Source: RBG-13-43-22 sp040755035
GTDB lineage: Bacteria > Desulfobacterota > RBG-13-43-22
DNA length: 64,000 bases
Direction of reading: 5' to 3'
Assembly: GCA_040755035.1 (NCBI GenBank)
Contig: JBFMBU010000313.1
Coordinates: 1-64,000, forward strand
Shown here piece by piece: positions 42,601 to 50,202 of the stretch. The notes under the pieces were generated by a model. That model did not search any database and had not been told where the DNA came from. It worked only from the letters and a program-made list of their open reading frames with translations. Position 1 is the first letter of the stretch; every line of letters begins with the position of its first letter. A program made the position numbers and the translations under genes.

Positions 42601-42939
42601 TTATCGTATCAAACTGTTTATTATCCAGCTTATCAGGCTTATCAGCAGTGCCCCGACAAAAGCCGGCCAGAACCCTTGGATTACGAATCCTTTTATCAAG
42701 GAGGACACCAGCCAGAGCATAAACCCATTAATAACCAAGGTGAACAGCCCTAAAGTAAGGATAGTGACGGGAAGGGTCAGGATGATCAAAAAAGGGCGGA
42801 TCAGGGCGTTTAAGATGCCGAGCAAGGCGGCGGCCAGAAATAAAGGGGCTGCTCCTCTGACCTCAATGCCCCGGACCAGATAGGAGGCGGTAAAAATGGC
42901 CAAGGCATTAATTACCCATCTGAGCAATATCTTGGACAT
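42601..42939 (-). CDS. Small four-helix membrane protein (YvlD/phage holin-like family)
   Basis: This 112-residue protein has four hydrophobic segments and the family's motif ALLGILNALIRPFLIILTLPVTILTLGLFTLVINGFMLW. These proteins are common and of unknown function, sometimes named phage holin family IV; there is no phage context here. It lies upstream of pilT on the same strand and is probably co-transcribed. Confidence 0.82.
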   Translation of the reverse strand: MSKILLRWVINALAIFTASYLVRGIEVRGAAPLFLAAALLGILNALIRPFLIILTLPVTILTLGLFTLVINGFMLWLVSSLIKGFVIQGFWPAFVGALLISLISWIINSLIR

Positions 42940-43135
42940 GTTTTCTTATTTAGCACACTTGCCTGGAAGTGTAAATTTTATTTTTATTGACGGGATCGGT
43001 CCAAGTTGGTAAGAAATTATGGACTACGGTTTTCATCGGAAAAAGGCCTTTCCGGATGAGAACGCCATTTAGTTATTGTTGGGTTCTACACCGCTTGGAT
43101 CCGTAAAAAGGACTGGGACGGGGAAAGAAAGCACG

Positions 43136-43170
43136 AAAAACCCCTGGACGCCCATCCCGGGGTTTTTTTT
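43136..43170 (+). terminator. Hairpin plus T-run in the panB leader
   Basis: AAAAACCCC (43136-43144) pairs with GGGG-TTTT (43159-43166) around a 14-base loop, and eight Ts end at 43170. It sits 45 bp before the panB ATG on the plus strand, with no plus-strand gene upstream for almost 4 kb. It could be an attenuator in the panB leader or the end of a small transcript. Confidence 0.5.
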
Positions 43171-43214
43171 GCCGAGGAGACCTCTTGACCCAGGAAAGAG
43201 AAAAGGACGATACC

Positions 43215-44081
43215 ATGGAAAGAAAAAAAGTTACCATCGTAGACCTGCTGACCAAAAAAAAGGAAAGAAATAAAATAACCATGTTAACCGCCTATGACTT
43301 CGCCCTGGCTTCCTTTATCGACCAATCGGGAATTGATATGATCCTGGTGGGCGATTCCTTGGGGATGGTGGTCCTGGGATACGATTCCACGGTTCCGGTG
43401 ACCATGGAGGAGATGATCCATCATTGCCGTGCTGTCCGCCGGGGGGTGCGCTATGCCTTTTTGGTGGGGGATATGCCCTTCATGTCCTACAATGTCAACA
43501 GGGAAGAGGCCATCAGAAACGCCGGAAGATTGATTAAAGAGGCCGGTTGTGATGCCGTCAAACTGGAAGGGGGGATGGAGGTGGCCGAAACCGTTCGCTC
43601 TATCACCCTGGCCGGTATTCCTGTGATGGCCCACATCGGATTGACCCCACAGACAGCCGGACAATTGGGGGGATTCAAGGTTCAGGGAAAGGAGGTCGAA
43701 TCGGCAAAAAAGTTGTTGGATTCCGCACTGGCTTTGGAAGCTGCCGGGGCTTTTTCTATAGTTATGGAATGCATTCCGGACAAGCTGGCCGGTCTGATTT
43801 CACGTGCTTTAAAAATTCCCACCATTGGAATAGGGGCCGGTCCGGACTGCGACGGCCAGGTGCTTGTCAGCAATGATCTGTTAGGTTTGTTTGAGAGGTT
43901 TACTCCTAAATTTGTAAAACAATACATAAAGTTATTTACTATAATTAAGGAAACGGTTAAAGAATACAAAAAGGAAGTGGAATCCGGAAATTTTCCCGGT
44001 CCGGAACACAGTTTTCTCATGGATCCCAAGGTCTTCGAGCAAATGGGCCTAATGAAAAAGGGCAGAAAGAGGAAAGGATAA
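43215..44081 (+). CDS. panB: 3-methyl-2-oxobutanoate hydroxymethyltransferase
   Basis: This 288-residue TIM-barrel enzyme adds a hydroxymethyl group to 2-oxoisovalerate to form ketopantoate, the first step of pantothenate synthesis. Conserved segments are TMLTAYDFALASFIDQSGIDMILVGDSLGMVVLGYDST, GDMPFMSY, DAVKLEGG and MAHIGLTPQ, covering the Mg and substrate ligands. The ATG at 43215 is preferred to a TTG at 43185 because of an AAAGGA site. panE follows after 4 bp. Confidence 0.95.
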   Translation: MERKKVTIVDLLTKKKERNKITMLTAYDFALASFIDQSGIDMILVGDSLGMVVLGYDSTVPVTMEEMIHHCRAVRRGVRYAFLVGDMPFMSYNVNREEAIRNAGRLIKEAGCDAVKLEGGMEVAETVRSITLAGIPVMAHIGLTPQTAGQLGGFKVQGKEVESAKKLLDSALALEAAGAFSIVMECIPDKLAGLISRALKIPTIGIGAGPDCDGQVLVSNDLLGLFERFTPKFVKQYIKLFTIIKETVKEYKKEVESGNFPGPEHSFLMDPKVFEQMGLMKKGRKRKG

Positions 44082-44085
44082 AGCC

Positions 44086-45036
44086 ATGAAAATCGGAGTT
44101 GTCGGGCCGGGGGCCATGGGCTGCCTCCTGGCCGGAAAATTGGCCCTGGCCGGCAATGAGGTCGTCCTCCTGGACCACTATCCGGAACGGGTCCGAGTTT
44201 TAAATCGGTTAGGGGTGAGGATAGAGTCCGATAATCAGGTTGTAAAAGTAAAAATTCCCGTCACCCTTGATGCTGAAGTTTTATCGTCGTCCGAGGTGAT
44301 CCTGATCTGCGTCAAGGCTTACGATACTCTAACGGTAGCCCGGACCCTCCAAGGCCTTGCTAAAGGGCCCTATTTTTTAACCCTCCAAAACGGGGTGGGA
44401 AATATAGAGACCCTGGGAAAATATCTTCCCAAAAAAAAGATCCTGGGCGGTATTACCTCCCATGGGGCCACAGATTTGGGTTCTGGAAGGGTACGCCATG
44501 CCGGCCGGGGAGAAACCTTTATCGGTTTCGGGTTCGATAAGGGGAAAAGAGAACCAAGAGTGGACCAGATCAGGGACCAAATTCTGGAAAGATTATCCCA
44601 GGCCGGGTTCTCGACCCGGTGGGTGCCGGACATTGAGAATCTCATTTGGAGTAAGCTATTGATAAACATTGGAATTAACGCCTTGACCGCCCTGACTCGG
44701 CTCCCTAACGGTAAGCTGGTCGAATTTAACGGGGTCAAAGAGATCTTGGAAGAAGCCGTCAGAGAAGGGATGGAAATCGGTCTGAAAAAAGGCATACAAT
44801 TTATCCAAGCCGACCCTGTGGCCCAGGTGAAGAAAGTCTGCCGGCTGACGGCCACGAACGTCTCTTCCATGCTCCAAGACATCCTCAAAAAAAGCAGGAC
44901 AGAGATTGATTTTATTAACGGCGTTATCGTGCGGGAAGGACGTCGTTATGGAACGCCGGTGCCGGTCAACAGCCTGCTGACACGTCTGGTAAAAACCATT
45001 GAACAATCCTATGCTCAGACGGTAGCTGCCTGTTGA
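44086..45036 (+). CDS. panE: 2-dehydropantoate 2-reductase
   Basis: This 316-residue NADPH enzyme reduces ketopantoate to pantoate, the next pantothenate step. The Rossmann motif is VGPGAMGCLLAGKLA. NGVGN with downstream LGGITSHGA and the catalytic Lys in NLIWSKLLINIGINALTALT are in place, as is the Glu region RTEIDFINGVIV. It forms a two-gene operon with panB and is followed by a terminator. Confidence 0.93.
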   Translation: MKIGVVGPGAMGCLLAGKLALAGNEVVLLDHYPERVRVLNRLGVRIESDNQVVKVKIPVTLDAEVLSSSEVILICVKAYDTLTVARTLQGLAKGPYFLTLQNGVGNIETLGKYLPKKKILGGITSHGATDLGSGRVRHAGRGETFIGFGFDKGKREPRVDQIRDQILERLSQAGFSTRWVPDIENLIWSKLLINIGINALTALTRLPNGKLVEFNGVKEILEEAVREGMEIGLKKGIQFIQADPVAQVKKVCRLTATNVSSMLQDILKKSRTEIDFINGVIVREGRRYGTPVPVNSLLTRLVKTIEQSYAQTVAAC

Positions 45037-45048
45037 CGGAGGGAAAAC

Positions 45049-45107
45049 GGATTGGGGATAAAGGAAGATGGCGACCATCCTCCCTCATTCCCCCAATCCC
45101 GCTTTTT
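45049..45107. terminator. Terminator after panE
   Basis: GGATTGGGG (45049-45057) pairs with CCCCAATCC (45091-45099), with an inner GATGG/CCATC stem, then GCTTTTT. It can serve both panE and, read on the other strand, the end of the small gene at 45114-45236. Confidence 0.7.
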
Positions 45108-45113
45108 CCTGGA

Positions 45114-45236
45114 TTATGATTGCGGTGCCGGTGAAGCGGCAACGGCTGTCTTGGCGGCTATTTTTTTCCTTTTTTGACGGCGATGCCGTCTCCGTTCGAT
45201 TTCTCTAACCCTTTCAATCTTTTTGTGCTTTGCCAA
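45114..45236 (-). CDS. 40-residue highly basic protein
   Basis: A TTG-started frame on the minus strand encodes 40 residues beginning MAKHKKIERVREIERRRHRR and continuing Lys-rich, then an Ala/Pro tail ending PAPQS. More than half of the first 29 residues are Lys or Arg. AGGGGGGTGA lies just upstream of the TTG, a sigma-70 promoter lies 70 bp upstream, and a terminator follows. The composition resembles small RNA- or ribosome-associated proteins; no family can be named with certainty. Confidence 0.6.
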   Translation of the reverse strand: MAKHKKIERVREIERRRHRRQKRKKIAAKTAVAASPAPQS

Positions 45237-45305
45237 TGGATCACCCCCCTAAAAAATATTTTTCTTGCCGGAGAACGGGATAGGTCCCGGTTTTACCTTC
45301 CATCT

Positions 45306-45334
45306 ATTATGGTAAGATATTTTGATCCTGTCAA
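45306..45334 (-). promoter_or_regulatory. Sigma-70 promoter of the 40-residue basic protein
   Basis: On the minus strand, a perfect TTGACA (45334-45329) and CATAAT (45311-45306, 5/6 match) are separated by exactly 17 bp. Predicted transcription starts about 60 bp before the TTG start codon. Confidence 0.65.
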
Positions 45335-45567
45335 GAAGGTTATCCCCTCTGATTTTTCTTCAAGATACCCGCGGTTTTGAAAAGGAGAAGGTTTGAAAAG
45401 AGGCCTTTTCTTGCGTCCTCCGATGTTAGTTTAAAGAAATAGATTCTGTAGTGATTTTCCCTCAATATTGTGCACTTTCACATTTTTTTGTGCAAAAAAA
45501 TGAAGGGGACTAAAGCAATAAAAAACATAACCAATTGAAATTTAATATAATATTTTTTAAGCGTTAA

Positions 45568-45584
45568 TTGGCATTTTTTTTGCA
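45568..45584 (+). promoter_or_regulatory. Sigma-54 (-24/-12) promoter
   Basis: TTGGCA-TTTTTT-TTGCA matches the sigma-54 consensus, with GG and GC separated by exactly 10 bases. It lies about 70 bp upstream of the ATG at 45652. An upstream GTGCAC (45470s) and TTTGTGCAAAA stretch could be an activator site. The rest of the 415-bp gap 45237-45651 is AT-rich and shows no gene. Confidence 0.65.
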
Positions 45585-45651
45585 AAAAATTATTTTTATT
45601 ACATGAGGATCCCAAAATAAGGGAGGGTTTTGGGGGAAAAGGAGATGGATA

Positions 45652-45894
45652 ATGAGGTTGCAGACCGAGTCATTAGTTGACCAGTTTTATTACTCGAACC
45701 AGGATAAAATGATTTCCTGTCCCTTTCAACCCGGAAACCTAAAAATTTCTAAAAAGGCCTGTCTGAAACGGTACAAAGCGGCCCAGCGTAGAAAGATGGA
45801 AGTCTTCCGGGTGGAAGATCTTTTTAACTATTTCATATCGCAGGGATTGTCTCGCTGCCAAAAATGTCCGATCATTGAAACTTCAGGGGCTTGA
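45652..45894 (+). CDS. Small Cys-containing protein behind a sigma-54 promoter
   Basis: This 80-residue protein has MISCPFQPGNLKISKKACLKRYKAAQRRK in the middle and SRCQKCPI near the end; the four cysteines (C, C, CxxC) could bind zinc. I recall similar short deltaproteobacterial hypotheticals with a CP...MKISKKAC pattern but no function. The sigma-54 promoter upstream suggests regulated expression, as for pili, flagella or nitrogen/stress genes. Confidence 0.6.
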   Translation: MRLQTESLVDQFYYSNQDKMISCPFQPGNLKISKKACLKRYKAAQRRKMEVFRVEDLFNYFISQGLSRCQKCPIIETSGA

Positions 45895-45961
45895 AGGGAT
45901 TTTATTGTTCTAATTCGGTCCCTGTTGTCAGAGCAGTGGAGGTTCCGTTGCGGTTTTTTCA

Positions 45962-45983
45962 AAAATCGGGAGATGCCGATTTT
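45962..45983. terminator. Perfect 8-bp hairpin after the small Cys protein
   Basis: AAAATCGG and CCGATTTT flank a six-base loop, 67 bp after the stop at 45894. The T tract is short on the plus strand, so it is a weak terminator candidate. Confidence 0.4.
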
Positions 45984-46086
45984 GGAAGGCTGCCTGCCTA
46001 TAGAATTCTATTCGTAAGTTACTGAGGGAAAACCCTGTCGGCGTCCTTCCTCCCGGTGAAAACGGATAATCAATAAAGAAGGATAA

Positions 46087-46344
46087 ATGCTTCCAATTTT
46101 AATTTTATATATTGATAAAGAGTATAGCATCACCTATTGGATCATCGGGGGAGAAATGAAAATCGTCTCCCCCTTAACCCTCTCCCAGGCCATTCAACTT
46201 TTAAAGAACGTCCAATTCGATCTGATTGTTTCCGACCCGTTACATATCGCCATCCTAAGGACGGAGGATCCCGGAAGCAGGAAAAGTGAGAATTCCCCTA
46301 TTTGGTTGGCGGCAGAATCCTTATCCCAACCTCCTTTACCTTGA
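46087..46344 (+). CDS. Short receiver-like orphan protein
   Basis: This 85-residue protein begins PILILYIDKEYSITYWIIGG and continues MKIVSPLTLSQAIQLLKNVQFDLIVSDPLHIAIL, the start of a CheY-like receiver with an acidic pocket (DKE) and candidate phospho-Asp (IVSDP). A full receiver needs about 115-120 residues, so it is truncated or a minimal relic. An AAGGA site lies before the ATG. It is convergent with aconitase. Confidence 0.45.
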   Translation: MLPILILYIDKEYSITYWIIGGEMKIVSPLTLSQAIQLLKNVQFDLIVSDPLHIAILRTEDPGSRKSENSPIWLAAESLSQPPLP

Positions 46345-46374
46345 AGAAATCCATCCGGAGCAAAGACCAAGATG

Positions 46375-46433
46375 ATCAGTACAGAATCAGTACAGAATCA
46401 GTACAAAATCAGTACAAAATCAGGACAGAATCA
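46375..46433. repeat. 11-bp tandem repeat array ending at the aconitase stop codon
   Basis: Five units of ATCAGTACAGA (third and fourth ATCAGTACAAA, fifth ATCAGGACAGA) plus a final ATCA run head to tail. The final TCA is the complement of the aconitase TGA stop. An 11-bp period is close to one DNA turn. Confidence 0.85.
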
Positions 46434-48374
46434 ACCCCGTGCCTTTTGATTTCTCTTAAGGTAAGACAGTAGACCACCGGCCAGGAAAATTTCCATTTTT
46501 TCCGTGGGGACCAAGGCTTTTAAAAGGAAATTTTTCTTTTGGGTCAGGTTAAAGGCCTGGATCTCTTTTCCCTGTTTGAGGGCTTTCAAGACCTGATGAA
46601 ACTCCAACCAATCGTCTTGCTGCAGGGATAAATAATCCTTCGGTTCTAAAAAAACCAGAGGAAGGATCCCGTAATTGATCAGATTACTTAGATGGATTCT
46701 GGCAAAAGACTTGGCTACCACAGCACGGATGCCTAAAAACATAGGGGCCAGGACCGCATGTTCTCTTGAAGAACCCTGTCCATAATTTTCACCTCCGATA
46801 ATGACGCCCCCCTGGGCCTGAGCGGCCCTTTCGGTAAAAGTTGGGTCCAGACGGGAGAAGGTAAAACGGGAGATGGCCGGGATGTTTGATCGAAACGGCA
46901 GAACCTCGGATCCTCCAGGCAGGATGTCGTCGGTAGAGATGTGGTCACCGGTTTTAATCAAGACCCGGGCCTGGAAGGAAGCCGATAAAGGTTTACTAAG
47001 CGGGAGGGGCTTGATATTCGGCCCGCGGACAATTTTTATCCCTTGCGGATTGGGGGTGGGGGGGTGAAGCAGAGAGGCGGACTGGCTTCGGGGAGGGAGA
47101 TTGGAAACCTTTGGCAGGGAAATTTTTTCCTTAAAAGGGTCGACCACTTCTCCCTTGAGGGCGATTAAAGCGGCGGTCAGCGGATTACATAAATAAACCC
47201 GGGCGGAGAGGGTTCCGCTCCGACCCCTGAAGTTTCGATTATAGGTCCTGAAGGAAATTCCATTTTCCGGAGGCGCTCCCCCCATACCAATGCAGGGACC
47301 ACATGCGGATTCCAGGAGACGGGCGCCGGAAGCCAGGAGTGCCCCGAGATCCCCTTTTTCAGCCAGGGCCTTCATGACTTCTCTGGAACCGGGATTGATT
47401 AAAAGGCTTAGGCCGGGGTGGATGGGTTTCCCGGCCAGGAGGGTGGCTACGGACTTCAGAGAAGCATAGGAGGAATTGGAACAACTTCCGATACAGACCT
47501 GGTGGACCTTCAATCCGATAATCTTTTTCAGTGGTACAATATTATCCGGGCTGAAAGGACAGGCGACCAACGGTTCCAGTTGATCGAGATTTATTTCTAA
47601 ATGATCCTCATAGACCGCTTCCGGGTCAGGAGACAGCTTTATCCAATCTCTCGCCCGTCCTTGGGTCTCTAAAAAGGACCGGGTTATTTCATCGCTGGGG
47701 AACAGGGAGGTCGTGGCCCCCAGTTCAGCCCCCAGGTTACAAATAGTAGCCCTTTCGGTGGCCGAAAGGGTCTTAAGGGCCGGGCCTTGAAACTCATGTA
47801 CCCATCCCACTCCTCCACGAACCGTCAGGCGACGGAGCAGTTCCAAAGCCACGTCCATGGCCGTAACCCAGGGTCTCTTCAGATGGCCGATAAGCCGAAT
47901 ACGCCTTACCTTGGGTCGAACAAGAAAATAGGGGTAACCGGCCATAGCCGCGGCGATGTCCAATCCCCCGCAGCCCATAGCCAGCATGCCCAGACCGCCG
48001 GCGGTAGGGGTATGGCTGTCCGATCCCAATAGGACTTGACCTGGTCTGGCAAACCGTTCCAGATGTACCTGATGGCAGATGCCGTTTCCGGCCGGGGAGA
48101 AGTAGGCCCCAAAGCGGGCGGCCGAGCTTTGCAGATAGAGATGATCATCCGGATTGCGGGAATCCGCCTGAAGCGTGTTGTGGTCTACATAGGAAACCGC
48201 CAGGGGGACCTGTATGCGTTTTTTTTTGATGGCTTCAAACTGCAGATAGACCATGGTCCCGGTGGCGTCCTGAGTCAAGACCTGGTCTATTTTTAGGGGA
48301 ATGGTTTCCCCGTTTGTTTTCTGGCCTCTGCTCACATGGTGATTGACAATTTTTTGAAAAAGCGTCTCCTGCAT
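46431..48374 (-). CDS. Aconitate hydratase
   Basis: This 647-residue enzyme isomerises citrate and isocitrate through a [4Fe-4S] cluster. Cluster ligands lie in VCIGSCSNSSY and SACGPCIGMGG; the N-terminal region has GSDSHTPTAGGLGMLAMGCGGLDIA, and the swivelling C-terminal domain has GGENYGQGSSREHA. Length fits the shorter bacterial/archaeal aconitase group rather than the 890-residue AcnA/AcnB. The ATG at 48374 with GAGGAG upstream is preferred. Confidence 0.9.
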   Translation of the reverse strand: MQETLFQKIVNHHVSRGQKTNGETIPLKIDQVLTQDATGTMVYLQFEAIKKKRIQVPLAVSYVDHNTLQADSRNPDDHLYLQSSAARFGAYFSPAGNGICHQVHLERFARPGQVLLGSDSHTPTAGGLGMLAMGCGGLDIAAAMAGYPYFLVRPKVRRIRLIGHLKRPWVTAMDVALELLRRLTVRGGVGWVHEFQGPALKTLSATERATICNLGAELGATTSLFPSDEITRSFLETQGRARDWIKLSPDPEAVYEDHLEINLDQLEPLVACPFSPDNIVPLKKIIGLKVHQVCIGSCSNSSYASLKSVATLLAGKPIHPGLSLLINPGSREVMKALAEKGDLGALLASGARLLESACGPCIGMGGAPPENGISFRTYNRNFRGRSGTLSARVYLCNPLTAALIALKGEVVDPFKEKISLPKVSNLPPRSQSASLLHPPTPNPQGIKIVRGPNIKPLPLSKPLSASFQARVLIKTGDHISTDDILPGGSEVLPFRSNIPAISRFTFSRLDPTFTERAAQAQGGVIIGGENYGQGSSREHAVLAPMFLGIRAVVAKSFARIHLSNLINYGILPLVFLEPKDYLSLQQDDWLEFHQVLKALKQGKEIQAFNLTQKKNFLLKALVPTEKMEIFLAGGLLSYLKRNQKARG

Positions 48375-48393
48375 AACCACTCCTCATTACGTA

Positions 48394-50202
48394 TTAGATG
48401 TCTGACTCATTCTCTAAGGGGAGCACCACGGTCATGGTCGTACCCCGGGGGGAGGTCTCGACGCGGATATCCCCATTATGGTCCTGTATCAATTTATAAG
48501 AAACGGCCAATCCCAGACCGGTACCTTTCTTCTTGTTGGTGATAAAAGGACGGAAGAGATTTTCTTTAATCTCCGGTTCTATTCCTGGGCCGGTGTCGGT
48601 GATGCGGATCAGGACCGAATCCTGATCCCGTTCGGTAGCCAGGGTCAGTGATCCTCCTTCAGGCATGGCTTCAACGGCATTCTTTGTCAGGTTCAACAGA
48701 ACCTGCTTGATCTGCTCCGGATCAAAATTAAACTCAGGCAGGGAGGGGGCCAGTTCGGTTTTAACCTCTATGTGCTGTTCGGTGAATAAAGGATTGAAAA
48801 GATGGACCTGGTCCCGCACCATATCATTGATCTGGGCCTTTGATTTTTTCGGAATGGTCGGGCGGGTGAAATCACGGACATCGATCAAAATTTTTTCCAG
48901 CCGGGCGATTTCCGAGGTAATAATTTCGAGCTTGGCCTTTTCTTTCTCCCCCAGTTGGGGTGAGCGCTTGAGTTGTCCGGCGAGTCCACCGATGGCCATC
49001 AGGGGATTTTTTATCTCGTGGGAAACATGACCGGCCATGGAACCTACAGCGGCCAGCCGTTCGGAGTGAACCAGTTTTTCCTGGGAGCGACGCAGTTCTT
49101 CCGTTTTATTATCTACTTCGATTTTGAGGTATCGGGACCAGCGGTTGGAGATAAAAACAAAGAGGCCGGTGCTGAAAATGACGATCAATTGAAAGATAAC
49201 GATTAAAAAGGCCTGATCCATAATAAGGCTGCGGACCAGTCCGGAGACCTCTTTCACCGGGGCGACCACGGCTACAGACCAAAACTCCGCAGCCGGCCCC
49301 AGCCTTTTTTGCCCTTTCCGGTCAGGTGTTTCATAAAAAGGGATGGGGGTGTAGGCTACCAGTTTATCGGTAACTTTGATTAATTCCCGGTGCCACCCGG
49401 TCACATAAGTGGAAGTGCCCTCTTTTTTCTTTAACAGCTCATTGCGGGTCAGATCGTCAATTTTTTTATAGGAAATCCTGGGATTCTTCAGACCGCGGAC
49501 GACAAAGATGTTTCGGCCGACAAATTCAGGATCGAAATGATCCATAAATATCCCATTGGAGTTGATGATCCAAGGGTACCCGGATTTACCGGAGATGACC
49601 CCCTCGTCGGCTTTCTTGGCCATATGGATGGCGTCGATTATGAAAACCAAGGCCCCGGCGATTTGATCCTGCCTTTTGTTTTCAAAAGGTACGGCCATAG
49701 GAAGGACCCATTTGCCTCCCTGGGCCATGGTCCTTCCCACCCATACCCGATGGTCCCCCGATTCGGATTCCCTGTAGGGGATCAGTGTCGGGGTGAGGGG
49801 CAAGGGAATGGATCCCGCGGTCCATTCCGGGGAACGGACCTGACCGATAACCCGGCCATCCCGGTCCAAAGCCATAATGGCCAAGAGATCTCCCGGCATC
49901 AGGTTTTGAAAGGGAGAAAAGATCCTTTCCGGTTGCAGGACAATATCAAATAGTTCCTTTTCCCAAATCTGGCGCAGGCCCAGAAGGGTGATCTGTAGAT
50001 GGGTCATCTGGTTTTGGACGTGATCGGAAATCTTTCGGGCCAGGATGAGCTGTTGTTGGTTGAATTGGTCGGAAAGCACCTGAGAGATCTGCCGCCAAGT
50101 GGAGTAGCCCACGAAAACGATCAAAATCGTCAATAGGACAGCCAGGGTGTATACCAGGGGGAGGGTTTTTCTTACTAGAAAGGGGATGGGTATCTTTTTC
50201 AT
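48394..50202 (-). CDS. Membrane sensor histidine kinase with periplasmic Cache-like domain
   Basis: This 602-residue protein has an N-terminal membrane helix, a periplasmic sensor of about 280 residues (GDLLAIMALDRDGRVIGQVRSPE, KSGYPWIINSNGIFMDHFDPEFVGRNIF, typical dCache), a second helix (AFLIVIFQLIVIFSTGLFVFI), HisKA with SHEIKNPLMAIGG and HATPase with TKNAVEAMPEGG, DTGPGI and GTGLGLAVSYK. The ATG at 50202 overlaps the lptG stop, which decides the start. No response regulator is adjacent; aconitase follows in the same orientation. Confidence 0.88.
   Translation of the reverse strand: MKKIPIPFLVRKTLPLVYTLAVLLTILIVFVGYSTWRQISQVLSDQFNQQQLILARKISDHVQNQMTHLQITLLGLRQIWEKELFDIVLQPERIFSPFQNLMPGDLLAIMALDRDGRVIGQVRSPEWTAGSIPLPLTPTLIPYRESESGDHRVWVGRTMAQGGKWVLPMAVPFENKRQDQIAGALVFIIDAIHMAKKADEGVISGKSGYPWIINSNGIFMDHFDPEFVGRNIFVVRGLKNPRISYKKIDDLTRNELLKKKEGTSTYVTGWHRELIKVTDKLVAYTPIPFYETPDRKGQKRLGPAAEFWSVAVVAPVKEVSGLVRSLIMDQAFLIVIFQLIVIFSTGLFVFISNRWSRYLKIEVDNKTEELRRSQEKLVHSERLAAVGSMAGHVSHEIKNPLMAIGGLAGQLKRSPQLGEKEKAKLEIITSEIARLEKILIDVRDFTRPTIPKKSKAQINDMVRDQVHLFNPLFTEQHIEVKTELAPSLPEFNFDPEQIKQVLLNLTKNAVEAMPEGGSLTLATERDQDSVLIRITDTGPGIEPEIKENLFRPFITNKKKGTGLGLAVSYKLIQDHNGDIRVETSPRGTTMTVVLPLENESDI

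Noticed and set aside
42601..42939. Prophage, from a holin-type family name
   Set aside because: The YvlD-like membrane family is chromosomal in most bacteria and no phage genes lie nearby.
46375..46433. Short tandem array as a CRISPR
   Set aside because: Units are 11 bp with no spacers and no cas genes nearby.
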